Shown one piece after another: positions 22,651-31,850 of a DNA stretch of 64,000 nucleotides (position 1 is the stretch's first letter; each line of letters begins with the position of its first letter). A model generated the notes under the pieces. That model was not told where the DNA came from, ran no database searches, and saw only the letters and a program-made list of their open reading frames with translations. The stretch covers positions 6,782,001 through 6,846,000 of the forward strand of contig JAUIMM010000601.1 of NCBI GenBank assembly GCA_031769625.1, read 5' to 3'. The position numbers were made by a program, and so were the translations under genes. This DNA comes from Taudactylus pleione. Lineage: Eukaryota; Chordata; Amphibia; Anura; Myobatrachidae.

Positions 22651-23049
22651 GGGCCCCATTTAATAACAATCCATATTACCAGCAGCATATTTCATGTAGT
22701 ATCACAGTGGTACTACTTACACCTTCGTCGAGGTCCAACGTTGCCACTCCTCCTTGGCTGCATCCTCCACGCTGATGCTGGCAGCCTGTTTCTGCCAACG
22801 ACAAGCTGTTGTGACATGTGCGAAGGTCAGTCTGCGCATGTGTAATACACTTTCACCTGGCGGGGACTCAGCAATGCCTGAAAGGTTTTGCTGAACTGGA
22901 AAGGTTGTTGCTAGGTCCCCATTGCCGGCAATGTGTACTGTATCACTATTGCTATCTATATATGGCGGAAATGATACAGTGACTGAAAGGAGTACATAAC
23001 CCTTTTAGGGAGTGCTAAAGGGGTTATGTCTCTTTCTTAAATTGGGCCC
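22651..23049. mobile_element. MITE with GGGCCCMATTTAA termini
   Basis: The left end GGGCCCCATTTAATAAC pairs with the right end TTCTTAAATTGGGCCC. Inside, GTATCACAGTGGTACTACTTA and GTACATAACCCCTTT-like segments lie in mirrored positions. No coding capacity. Confidence 0.65.
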
Positions 23050-23479
23050 AAAGTGAATTTAAAGTGAAGTGTGCTTTATTCTTTATAAACAAGTAATCAA
23101 TAAAGTACTTGATTGTATAGACTTAATATATTCCACTTCCATGCAAGAGGTATCCTCCTGAAGTACTGTATATATGTGGGTGTCTCCAGACAGTTGGATA
23201 TCTTGGGCCAGATTCAGAAGTGGCGCTATTGAAGTAGCGACTGTGTTTTTTCCTGCAGTATGACTGCGTCTTTATGCTAATGCCACCGTCAATGGGATAC
23301 GCACAGAGATGCCCACCAACTGCAGCGCTAATCTGCCGCTGTGCTCATGAAGACACATAGTTGCACCATCGGACATTGCCCCAACCTTATGGAGGCACAG
23401 AATGTTCGTCTGAACATGGCTGCAGGTGCCAGTACAACTGCAGAAAAAGCAGCAGTCACGGCTGCAACACGCCTGTGAC

Positions 23480-24779
23480 CAGTGGCGGGCTGGGCCGGGG
23501 GGCAGGGTGCCATGTGCCCCCCGGGCCGCAGCGCCATGCGGGCCGCGGGCCGCGGGCAGTCTGTGTCACTGTAACACAGACTGCACCGCATGGGTAGCGC
23601 TGACCGGACGGAGTCTGGTCAGCGCTACACAGCACAAACACACAGCCGCCGGCGCCGGCAGCTGTGTATTTGCTGTAATCAGCAGCCGCTGAGAGTCTGT
23701 CAGACTCTCAGTGGCTGCCGCTGCTCCCACTGCGGGAGCCATCTTCCGGCTCCCGCAGTGCGTAATGGGAGAGCCGTCGTCATGACGACGTCTCTCCCAT
23801 AATGCAAAGCGGCCAGAGGAGCAGGTGGAAGCGTCGGGACCAGGAGCGGGAGTTTCAGGTAAGTGTTTTTTTTTTTTTAATTAAGTCTCTCTCTACTGGG
23901 GGGGGCTACTGGGGGCACTACCAGGGGGGGGATTACTATGGGGCACTACCAGGGGGGGGATTTCTATGGTGGCACTACCAGGGGGGGATTACAACTGGGG
24001 GCACTACCAGGGGGGTGGATTACAACTGGGGGCACTACAAGGGGGGGGACTACTACTACTGGGGGCACTACAAAGGGGGGACTACTACTACTGGGGGAAC
24101 TACAAGGGGGGACTACTACTACTGGGGGCACTACAAGGGGAGGGGACTACTACTAGGGGCACTGCATAGGGGGGAGGGGACTACTACTAGGGGCACTAGA
24201 TAGGGGGAGGGGACTACCACTGGGGGCACTGCGAGGGACCACTGCTGGGGGCTCTATATAAAGGGCAATACTGGGGGTACTGCATAGGGGGGAGACTACA
24301 ACTGGGGCCACTATTTAAGGGACATTGCATAAGGGTTACCACTATTGGGGGCACTGCATGGGGGGGTGGACTGCTACTGGGGGCACTGCATAGGGGGTAC
24401 CACTATTGGGGACACTATATAAGGGGCTTACTACTGGGAGCACAAGGGGCACTGAACAGGGGGGACCACTACTGGGGGCACAAGGGGCACTGCATAGGGG
24501 GGGATCACTACTGGGGGCACTACTGGAGGCCTGCATAAGGGTGTTATCTCCTGTGGCACACGGGGGCACTGCATATGGGCACTACGACAGGGGGCTGCCC
24601 CTAATATTTATTTTTACCTTACATTAATCCAATATGGACGCGCCTCCTCCCTGAAACACTTGAGGGGGGGCGGCGCCATAGCACGCACGTTCTTCGGGCA
24701 CCCTGGCTACATGCTACTCCTCTGCCAGGGCCGCCTGCATGCATTTGCCCCCAGGCTAAAAGTTGCCAGCCAGCCCCTG
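23480..24779. mobile_element. Non-autonomous hAT element with perfect 8-bp target duplication
   Basis: The left terminus CAGTGGCGGGCTGG and the complement of the right terminus, CAGGGGCTGGCTGG, agree at 12 of 14 positions. CCTGTGAC flanks both sides (23472-23479 and 24780-24787), exact. Interior order: a string of hairpins (23556-23800), a CAG-GTAAGT splice-donor-like motif (23856-23864), a T tract, then a degenerate GGGGGCACTACTACT array to about 24600. There is no transposase, so movement would depend on an enzyme from elsewhere. Confidence 0.92.
23556..23800. other. String of six consecutive DNA hairpins inside hAT element
   Basis: Perfect or near-perfect inverted repeats follow each other: 23556-23584 (11-bp arms), 23595-23627 (11-bp arms), 23641-23666 (6-bp arms extended by GC-rich palindrome), 23689-23711 (11-bp arms, 1-nt loop), 23728-23760 (13-bp arms), and 23765-23800 with ATGGGAGAG and CTCTCCCAT around CGTCGTCATGACGACG. 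Comparable strings occur in the hAT elements at 40076, 51387, 57075 and 63371. Confidence 0.85.
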
Positions 24780-24990
24780 CCTGTGACATGCCCGTGTCTG
24801 GCTAGCCACCCCCCTGTTACCACCCACAAGCACCCACTAATATGTACTCTCTCTGCATCCAGTTTCATTCTGCATCTTTTGCCGGTAACCATCAGGATGC
24901 AAGCACAGAGCTACTCGGATGCATGTGCAGACTGAAGACTTTGGTCATTTGCTTGTTGCATAGACATAGCGTGCACCTCTGAATCAGGCC

Positions 24991-25139
24991 CTTAGTTATT
25001 GTTAGATGTGATCAAAAATGTATATGGTATCGATACCGGGGGCGCTGTAATGGCTCAGGTGAATGACTACATCTATTACATCCACATAATCATATTAATT
25101 ATGTCATGTAATCGTGTATCACAATATAGAGATGATCTT
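24991..25139. other. Short intergenic stretch
   Basis: Nothing recognised between the MITE end and the degenerate tandem. Confidence 0.35.
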
Positions 25140-25450
25140 AATTAACAATATACAATACAGAGAACATTTTAGTGATCTCTATACAATTCAAAGAGCACTC
25201 TCATGACCACTACACAAAGCACAGTCCATATGTGTGGCTACTACAGTGTAAATACAGCAAACATCTCTTGTGGCATTACAATGGAGACCCTTAAAATCTT
25301 TGCTTGTTTTATAATGCAAACTATCCAAAATCTCCAGTGCTTTACAATACAGACAGCAGACCTATAGTAGCTTTATAATATGAACCCTCTAATTTCTTGT
25401 GCCTTTAATATACAGACCCAGGGACACTGGTGGCTTTATAATGTAGACTC
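25140..25450. repeat. Degenerate ~32-bp tandem repeat
   Basis: A motif like CTTTATAATRYAGACC recurs about ten times at roughly 30-35-bp spacing: ACAATACAGAGAAC near 25151, CATTACAATGGAGACC near 25275, TTTATAATGCAAACT near 25309, CTTTACAATACAGACAG near 25340, CTTTATAATATGAACC near 25371, TTTAATATACAGACCC near 25405, and CTTTATAATGTAGACT near 25434. Units have drifted far apart. Confidence 0.5.
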
Positions 25451-27490
25451 TCTCAAACCCACTGTTGGTGACAATATCAGACCTTAGATATCGAGTGGTA
25501 ATTCAGACAAATTACTTAGCTCTCCTGCTATTCCACACCATCTCTTTTTCTGCGCTTACATAAAAGTTTGGTTGTGCATGTAGACAAGTTCCTGGACTAA
25601 TAAATGGATAGTTCCAGCCACTGATTAATCAGTGGGTTGGGATGGGCCTTTGACATTCTGATTGGCTAATGCCCAATACCATACACCAATCAGTCACTAG
25701 TGTTTTCAGTTTGTCAGTACATGGCTGTGTCTGGAGGCTAGGTAAACTTCAGGGGATACTTTCCAGCCATTTATACTAAAACACAATAAAAATAGCCACA
25801 ACGTTTCCTCACTTACATCCACAGCAACAGGCTGACTCCTGCTTACAACTGAAGCATTTCTGGACAACACAGTATTCCTGTCCTTGGATAAAGTAGACTG
25901 AAAAGCTAGGGAGTTCTCCAGTGGAGCTCAGTTTCCACCAGCATTTGGAACCCAAAATCATCTGGAGTAGCCCAGGTCCTGCTCCCTCTCCCAACTATCT
26001 GCCTATCCTTCTCTCCAGATCTCTCACCAGCCTCACTACCACTTCAGACCAATATCAGTTCTCGCTTTAACCTCTACCATGGATCAAGGCTAGAGCTTCA
26101 GTTTTCTCTCGGCTCCATCTCCATGTTGATCTGGACCTCGAAACCATCTGAATATCTTTGTGTCATCATCCAACTTCCAGCCTTTCCTCTGCTCTGGAAC
26201 TTTTAATTACCACTACGTACCCACTTTTCACTTCAGCCAACCTTCACTACTCGAGACTCTGGGTATGGCCTTGGCTTCAGTCTTATCTTCCAGGGTCCTT
26301 TTCCACAATACCAACTCAATGCTACCTACTTCTCTTTAGCTTAATGCTGACCCAGTATTTCCTCCTGATTGCATGACACTCCTTCTAAAGCATTCTCTTC
26401 TGCTCTGTCAATAGCTCTGGACTGTCACCACTAATTGATGCCTAGTGTTTCCTACACACAGATCTGCTGTGCCTTCCACACCAGGTGGTCCTGTGACCTC
26501 TTCATTTTGGACTTTCCCTTCAATCAAAAGGACATGCTGCAAGTGCCCTGGGGACTGCCTCTCACTTAAGTCCTTGTTTGGAGCTACCTTCTCTGCTTAC
26601 CCCTTGCTGACATCTCTCCAGATGAGTAGGCTACAAACAGGTGACCGGACCTTCCATTTGCAGTCTGGGTTCCACCTCTGCCTCCTTCTGGCCTATCTCC
26701 ATCCATCTAGGCTTGTCCTCCCTGATGATTCCATTGACACCTCCATGCTGGGCCTGCACCTAAGACTGCTGTTATTCCCACTCCAAGTGTCCTTTTAGTA
26801 GACTTTGTACCCATTGTTCCAGCCTCTGGACATTGGAGTGCTCCCCTATCTAATCACTATGTATGTGATACCCTTATGTACTATTATTTGCCCATCTGCC
26901 TCTTTATCCCCATATTAATGCCCCCTAGGAATCATGTGTGGACCCCCTTTGAATTGCACCCTAAAACATCAACACTTGCTAGACTCTTTTCTGGTACTTG
27001 TTGTAATATTTTGCCAATGTTCTTAATCTACCAATACCTTTGCTTGTACTATTTCATCTCATTCCCATATTTGTCTCAGACTTCGATCTATACATCTCTG
27101 AAGGAGGGCTTATTGGTGACCCTGCTGGGACACAAGAGCAGAAGAATGATGTCATATGTGAGGATTATGCAAACCCATTCAGAAAACAAAATAACATAAA
27201 GAAACATAAATTCGATTATAATATTATTACAACATGCAAATTGATTTAAGCAATTTTATATAAATATATATGAAATATATGTATGATGTCCATGTAGCAT
27301 ATAAGATGCTTATTTTTGAAAAATCCTCTTATGTTGCCATTAAAAGTATAATTATACAGATGATTTTTATCAATATATTATCAATGAACTAATATATTTA
27401 TTCATTAATTAAAAAAGGCATACTGTACCTCTATCCACTAAATGAAAAAACCCGAAACAGCGCTATATTTACTACTAAAGCGAGGGAGAA
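25451..27490. other. Pyrimidine-rich intergenic stretch, nothing recognised
   Basis: 25.95-26.9 kb is rich in C and T on the + strand, which gives long but featureless open frames (e.g. 26445-26798). No family signature, splice pattern or repeat end was found. Confidence 0.35.
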
Positions 27491-27742
27491 CAAGTGAAGA
27501 GGTGAGTGGGTGAAGGTAACAATTTTCTGAAAAATGACTTTTTTTAATGAATGAAGGTGTTATGACCTGGGGATCATAGTAACAATATTATTTAAAATGT
27601 TGATAGTGTATTTACTGATATATTTTGAGGATAAAAGTGCTATGCCCAATTCATGTCAAATGTCAAATTTATCTTTAACTGTAAATATCTCAGTTTCTTG
27701 TAAACATAAAAAACCATCTTCATCCACTCACCTCTTCAAGTG
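27491..27742. mobile_element. Probable small foldback element
   Basis: CAAGTGAAGAGGTGAGTGGG near 27491 reappears inverted as CCACTCACCTCTTCAAGTG ending at 27742. The arms are about 27 bp, separated by some 200 bp of AT-rich DNA. No other support. Confidence 0.45.
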
Positions 27743-28059
27743 ATAATCAGATGTTAGAGACAGACTTACAAAAATGCCGGAGGAACTAGCAGGGCAAGCT
27801 TTTGGTTAGCCATCACCTTTCCACAATATCCTGGTGCCTTAACTGTGTTTTCCAAAACCACAATATTTCACCATTAAGAGCATAAATGTGTATGTTGATT
27901 TGTATGTCATAGCAGCGCACTCTATTAGTTATTCATTCAGTGCTCATTCCTTTTATATATACTAAGTCATTTATACTTTCGAACTGAGTTGCATTTTACA
28001 CTAACTGAACAGATATTGATATTTTAGTTTATCTTAGAAATATACCATACTGGTCACAC

Positions 28060-28067
28060 ATTATTAG
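28060..28067. repeat. Target site duplication, left copy
   Basis: ATTATTAG, identical to 34789-34796 on the other side of the complete hAT. Eight bp is the hAT duplication length. Confidence 0.95.
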
Positions 28068-28590
28068 TAGGGGTGTGCACCGGCCACTTTTCGTGTTTTG
28101 TGTTTTGGTTTTGGATCTGGATCTTTCTTCGTGTTTTGGATCTGGATTGGTTTTGCCAAAACCACCCTTCCGTGTTTTGGGTTCTGGGTTTTGTGTTTTG
28201 GATCTGTATTTTTTTTTAAAAAAGCATAAAAACAGCTAAAATCACAGAATTTGTAGGTTTTTCTGCTCCTATGCTATTATTAACCTCAATAACCTTAATT
28301 TCCACTCATTTCCAGTCTATTCTGAACACCTCACACCTCACAATAGTGTTTTTATGTCCAAAACGTTGCACCGAGGTAGCTGGATGACTATGCTAAGCGA
28401 CACGAGTGGGCGGCACAAACACGTGACCCATCTAGGCGTGAAACTGCAGTGGCAGACAGGATGGCAGTTTGAAAAACTAGGCCCCAAACTGTACATAATG
28501 CAAAGAAAAAAAAGAGGTGCAAGATGGAATTGTCCTTGGGCCCTCCCACCCACCCTTATGTTGTATAAACAGGACATGCACACTTTAACA

Positions 28591-28646
28591 AACCAATCAT
28601 TTCAGCGCCAGGGTCTGCCACACAACTGTGGCTGAAATGATTGGTT
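28591..28646. terminator. Perfect 16-bp hairpin in the 3' region of the transposase transcript
   Basis: AACCAATCATTTCAGC (28591-28606) is exactly inverted at 28631-28646, with a 24-nt loop. It lies about 60 bp downstream of the transposase stop. I saw no AATAAA on the - strand between the stop and the terminus, so a role in 3' end formation or RNA stability is possible but unproven. It may equally be a protein binding site. Confidence 0.45.
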
Positions 28647-28702
28647 CGTTTGGGCCCCCACAAAACAAGCTGGCAATTAATGTGTCCCTGCACAAACTGG
28701 CT

Positions 28703-31700
28703 CTATGGAGGCAAGATGTCATCCTCATCCTCCTCATCCACCGATTCCTCACCCTCTTCAGTGTGTACATCCTCATCCTCACAAAGTATTAACTCGTCCC
28801 CACTTGAATCCACCACCACAGGTCCCTCTGTACCTTCTGGAGGCTGGTCTCCCTGGAAGAGCTGATAATTCATTTTGATGAACATCATCTTCTCCACATT
28901 CTGTGGAAGCAACCTCCTACGCCTTTCGCTGACAAGGTTCCCGGCTGCACTAAACACTCTTTCGGAGTACACACTGGAGGGGGGGCAACTCAGGTAAAAT
29001 AGAGCCAGTTTGTACAGGGGCCTCCAAATTGCCTCTTTTTCCTGCCAGTACAGGTATGGACTGTCTGCCATGCCTACTTGGATGCTGTCACCGATGTAAT
29101 CCTCCACCATTCTGTCAATGGTGACAGTATCATATGCAGTGACAGTAGACATGTCAGAAATTGTTGCCAGGTCCTTCAGTCCGGACCAGATGTCCAAACT
29201 TGGTCCTGCCTGCCCTGCATCACCGCCAGCGGGTTGCTTAGGATACCTAAGTTTTTTCCTGGCAGCCCCAGTTGCAGGAGAAAATGAAGAAGGAGCCGTT
29301 GACGTGTCACGTTCCGCTTCAGCTGACAGTGTGTTCACCAGCAGGTCTTTGCACCTCTGCAGGCTTGTGTCGGCCGGAAAGAGAGACACCACATAGGCTT
29401 TAAACCTAGGATCGAGCACGGTGGCCAAAACGTAGTGGTCTGATTTCAACAGATTGACCACCCTGGAATCCTGGCAAAGCGAATGAAGGGCTTCATCCAC
29501 AAGTCCCACATGCCGAGCGGAATCGCTCCGTCTTAGCTCCTCCTTCACTTTCTCCAGCTGCTTCTGCAAAAGCCTGATGAGGGGAATGACCTGACTCAAG
29601 CTGGCAGTGTCTGAACTGACTTCACGTGTGGCAAGTTCGAAGGGCTGGAGAACCTTGCACAACACGGAAATCATTCTCCACTGCGCTTGAGTCAGGTGCA
29701 TACCCCCTCCTTTGCCTATGTCATAGGTGGATGTATAGGCTTGTATGGCCTTTTGCTGCTCCTCCATCCTCTGAAGCATATAGAGGGTTGAGTTCCACCG
29801 CGTCACAACCTCTTGCTTCAGGTGATGGCGGGGCAGGTTCAAGAGTGTTTGCTGGCGCTCCAGTCTTCGGCACGCAGTCGCTGAATGGCGAAAGTGGCCA
29901 GAAATTTTTCGGGCCACCCAAAGCGTCTCCTGCACGCCCCTGTCGCTTTTCAGAAAATTCTGCACCACCAAGTTTATTGTGTGAGCAAAACATGGGACGT
30001 GCTGGAATTTGCCCAGATGTAATGCCCGCACAATATTGGTGGCGTTGTCAGATATCACAAATCCCCAGGAGAGTCTAAGTGGGGTAAGCCACTGGGCGAT
30101 GATTTCCCTCAGTTTCTCTAAGAGGTTGTCGGCGGTGTGCCTCTTACTGAAACCGGTGATACACAGCGTAGCCTGCCTTGTAACGAGCTGGCATTTCTGA
30201 GATGCTGCTACTGGTGACGCTGCTGCTGTTGCTGCGTAAGGTGATACATCTACCCAGTGGGCTGTCACAGTCATATAGTCCTTAGTCTGCCCTGTTCCAC
30301 TTGTCCACATGTCCGTGGTTAAGTGGACATTGTGTACAACGGCATTTTTCAGGACACTGAGGACACTTTTTCTGACGTTTCTGTACAGTCTCGGTATCGC
30401 CTGCCTAGTGAAGTGGAATCTAGACGGGATTTGGAACCGGGGACACACTACCTCCATCAATTGTCTAAATCCCACTGCACTAATGGCGGATACCGGACGC
30501 ACGTCTAACACCAACATAGCAGTCAAGGCCTCAGTTATACGTTTTGCTTCAGGATGACTGCTGTCGTACTTCATCCTCCTCGCTAAGGACTGTTGGAGGG
30601 TCAATTGTTTAGTAAAAGTAGTGGTGTTCCTACTTCCTCTCTGGGATGATGAACGACTCCCAGCAGCAGCAACAGCAGCAGCGGCAGCAGTAGGCGTAGC
30701 AATGCAGGATCCTCCGGAGGAATCCCGGATAGGAGAGTCAGTCATGCCAGTGACATGGCCTGCAGGACTACTTCCGATCCTAACTAAGGAGGAAATTGAC
30801 GAGGAGGGAGTTGACGGTGTGGTTTGCAGGCGCTTGGATACAACAGGACAACTGGATTTAGGTGTCCCTGGACTGCTTACGGTCTTAGCCAAAGTTTCTG
30901 AACTTGACAGTAACTTTTTATGAACGCGCTGCAGGTGCCGTATAAGGGAGGATGTTCCTAGGTGGTTGACGTCCCTACCCCTACTTATTTCACCTTTACA
31001 TATGGTACATATGGCAAGACAGTTGTTGTCCGGATTTGGATAGAAATATTGCCAGACCAAAGAGGTGGAATGTTTGGTCTTCTGCCCAGGCATGACCGTG
31101 ATGGGCTTTTTCATCCCACGGACAACAACTGTCTCCCCCGGAGCCTGATTTAAACAAACCACATCACCATCAGAATCCTCCTCGCCAACTTCCTCCTCAG
31201 CGCCAGCTACACCAGTATCCTCATCCTGTTGTACTTCAACAGTGACATCTTCAATTTGCATATCAGCAAGTGGACTGTGGGTGCTCCTTTCAGCACTTGC
31301 AGGGGGCGTGCAAATGGTGGAAAGAGCCACCTCTTCCTGTCCAGTGCTGGGAAGGTCAGGCATCGCAACCACCACCACACTTGGACTCTCCTTGGGGATT
31401 TGTGATATCTTCTTAGAAAGCACAGTTCTTCGCTGTGCTTTTGCCAGCTTAACTCTTTTGATTTTTTTAGTGGGAGGAGGGCTTCCATCGTCATGTGAAG
31501 CTGAACCACTAGTCATGAACATACTAGGGATCGACCTTAGCCGTTCCTTGCCACTCAGTGTCGTAAATGGCATATTGGCAAGTTTACGTTTCTCTTCAGC
31601 TGATTTAAATGTCTTTTTCAAGGTCATTTTCCTGAACTTTGCCATTTGGGATTGTATGTGCCCTCTACTATGACATTGGGCATCGGCCTTGGCAGACGAC

Positions 31701-31816
31701 GTTGATGGCATGTTATCGTCTATGTCATGACTAGTGGCAGCAGCTTCAGCACTAGGAGGAAGTGGTTCTTGATCTTTCTCTATTTTATTTTTATCGGAGA
31801 AAGTTTGGTCCTCCAT
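28703..31816 (-). CDS. BED-type zinc finger hAT transposase (ZBED-like), intact
   Basis: 1037 codons without interruption. Residues 1-245 are a charged, Ser-rich extension of unknown function. Residues 249-301 form a BED zinc finger (C270, C273, H294, H299) that in this family binds transposon ends. The RNase-H-like core carries LTTDMWTS with D502, FVISDNATNIV with D590, the C609-F-A-H612 motif and VTRWNST near 671-677. The C-terminal hAT dimerisation region includes PSSVYSERVFSAAGNLVSERRRRLLP (in two adjoining parts, 946-971), whose SER Glu (952) is the likely third catalytic residue. An acidic tail (about 1005-1034) ends in ILPP. The start was chosen at the first ATG (context AAATGG) after a stop-free stretch. 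Host genes of the ZBED group derive from such transposases. Here the flanking termini and duplication show a transposon copy, not a domesticated gene. Confidence 0.93.
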   Translation of the reverse strand: MEDQTFSDKNKIEKDQEPLPPSAEAAATSHDIDDNMPSTSSAKADAQCHSRGHIQSQMAKFRKMTLKKTFKSAEEKRKLANMPFTTLSGKERLRSIPSMFMTSGSASHDDGSPPPTKKIKRVKLAKAQRRTVLSKKISQIPKESPSVVVVAMPDLPSTGQEEVALSTICTPPASAERSTHSPLADMQIEDVTVEVQQDEDTGVAGAEEEVGEEDSDGDVVCLNQAPGETVVVRGMKKPITVMPGQKTKHSTSLVWQYFYPNPDNNCLAICTICKGEISRGRDVNHLGTSSLIRHLQRVHKKLLSSSETLAKTVSSPGTPKSSCPVVSKRLQTTPSTPSSSISSLVRIGSSPAGHVTGMTDSPIRDSSGGSCIATPTAAAAAVAAAGSRSSSQRGSRNTTTFTKQLTLQQSLARRMKYDSSHPEAKRITEALTAMLVLDVRPVSAISAVGFRQLMEVVCPRFQIPSRFHFTRQAIPRLYRNVRKSVLSVLKNAVVHNVHLTTDMWTSGTGQTKDYMTVTAHWVDVSPYAATAAASPVAASQKCQLVTRQATLCITGFSKRHTADNLLEKLREIIAQWLTPLRLSWGFVISDNATNIVRALHLGKFQHVPCFAHTINLVVQNFLKSDRGVQETLWVARKISGHFRHSATACRRLERQQTLLNLPRHHLKQEVVTRWNSTLYMLQRMEEQQKAIQAYTSTYDIGKGGGMHLTQAQWRMISVLCKVLQPFELATREVSSDTASLSQVIPLIRLLQKQLEKVKEELRRSDSARHVGLVDEALHSLCQDSRVVNLLKSDHYVLATVLDPRFKAYVVSLFPADTSLQRCKDLLVNTLSAEAERDTSTAPSSFSPATGAARKKLRYPKQPAGGDAGQAGPSLDIWSGLKDLATISDMSTVTAYDTVTIDRMVEDYIGDSIQVGMADSPYLYWQEKEAIWRPLYKLALFYLSCPPSSVYSERVFSAAGNLVSERRRRLLPQNVEKMMFIKMNYQLFQGDQPPEGTEGPVVVDSSGDELILCEDEDVHTEEGEESVDEEDEDDILPP

Positions 31817-31850
31817 TTATGTTATATCGATTTGATATATACGTGCGGCT

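Larger units (their letters stand above)
23206..24990. mobile_element. MITE (GGCCTGATTC family) split by a nested hAT
   Basis: The left end GGCCAGATTCAGAAGTG and right end CACCTCTGAATCAGGCC are inverted terminal repeats of the family also seen at 53076-53523. The flanks (TCTTG and CTTAG) are only loosely similar, fitting an older insertion. The two halves are separated by a complete 1300-bp hAT insertion at 23480-24779. Without it the MITE would be about 480 bp. Confidence 0.75.

Noticed and set aside
23802..24203. Gly/Thr/Tyr-rich + strand frames over the G-rich array
   Set aside because: They are produced by the GGGGGCACTACTACT words in every frame. No start context, splice signal or family.
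26445..26798. 117-codon + strand open frame
   Set aside because: It lies in pyrimidine-rich low-stop sequence, with no family signature or splice support.
28703..31816. Domesticated ZBED host gene
   Set aside because: It is flanked by matching hAT termini and an exact 8-bp duplication, and has no introns or host promoter. It is a transposon copy.
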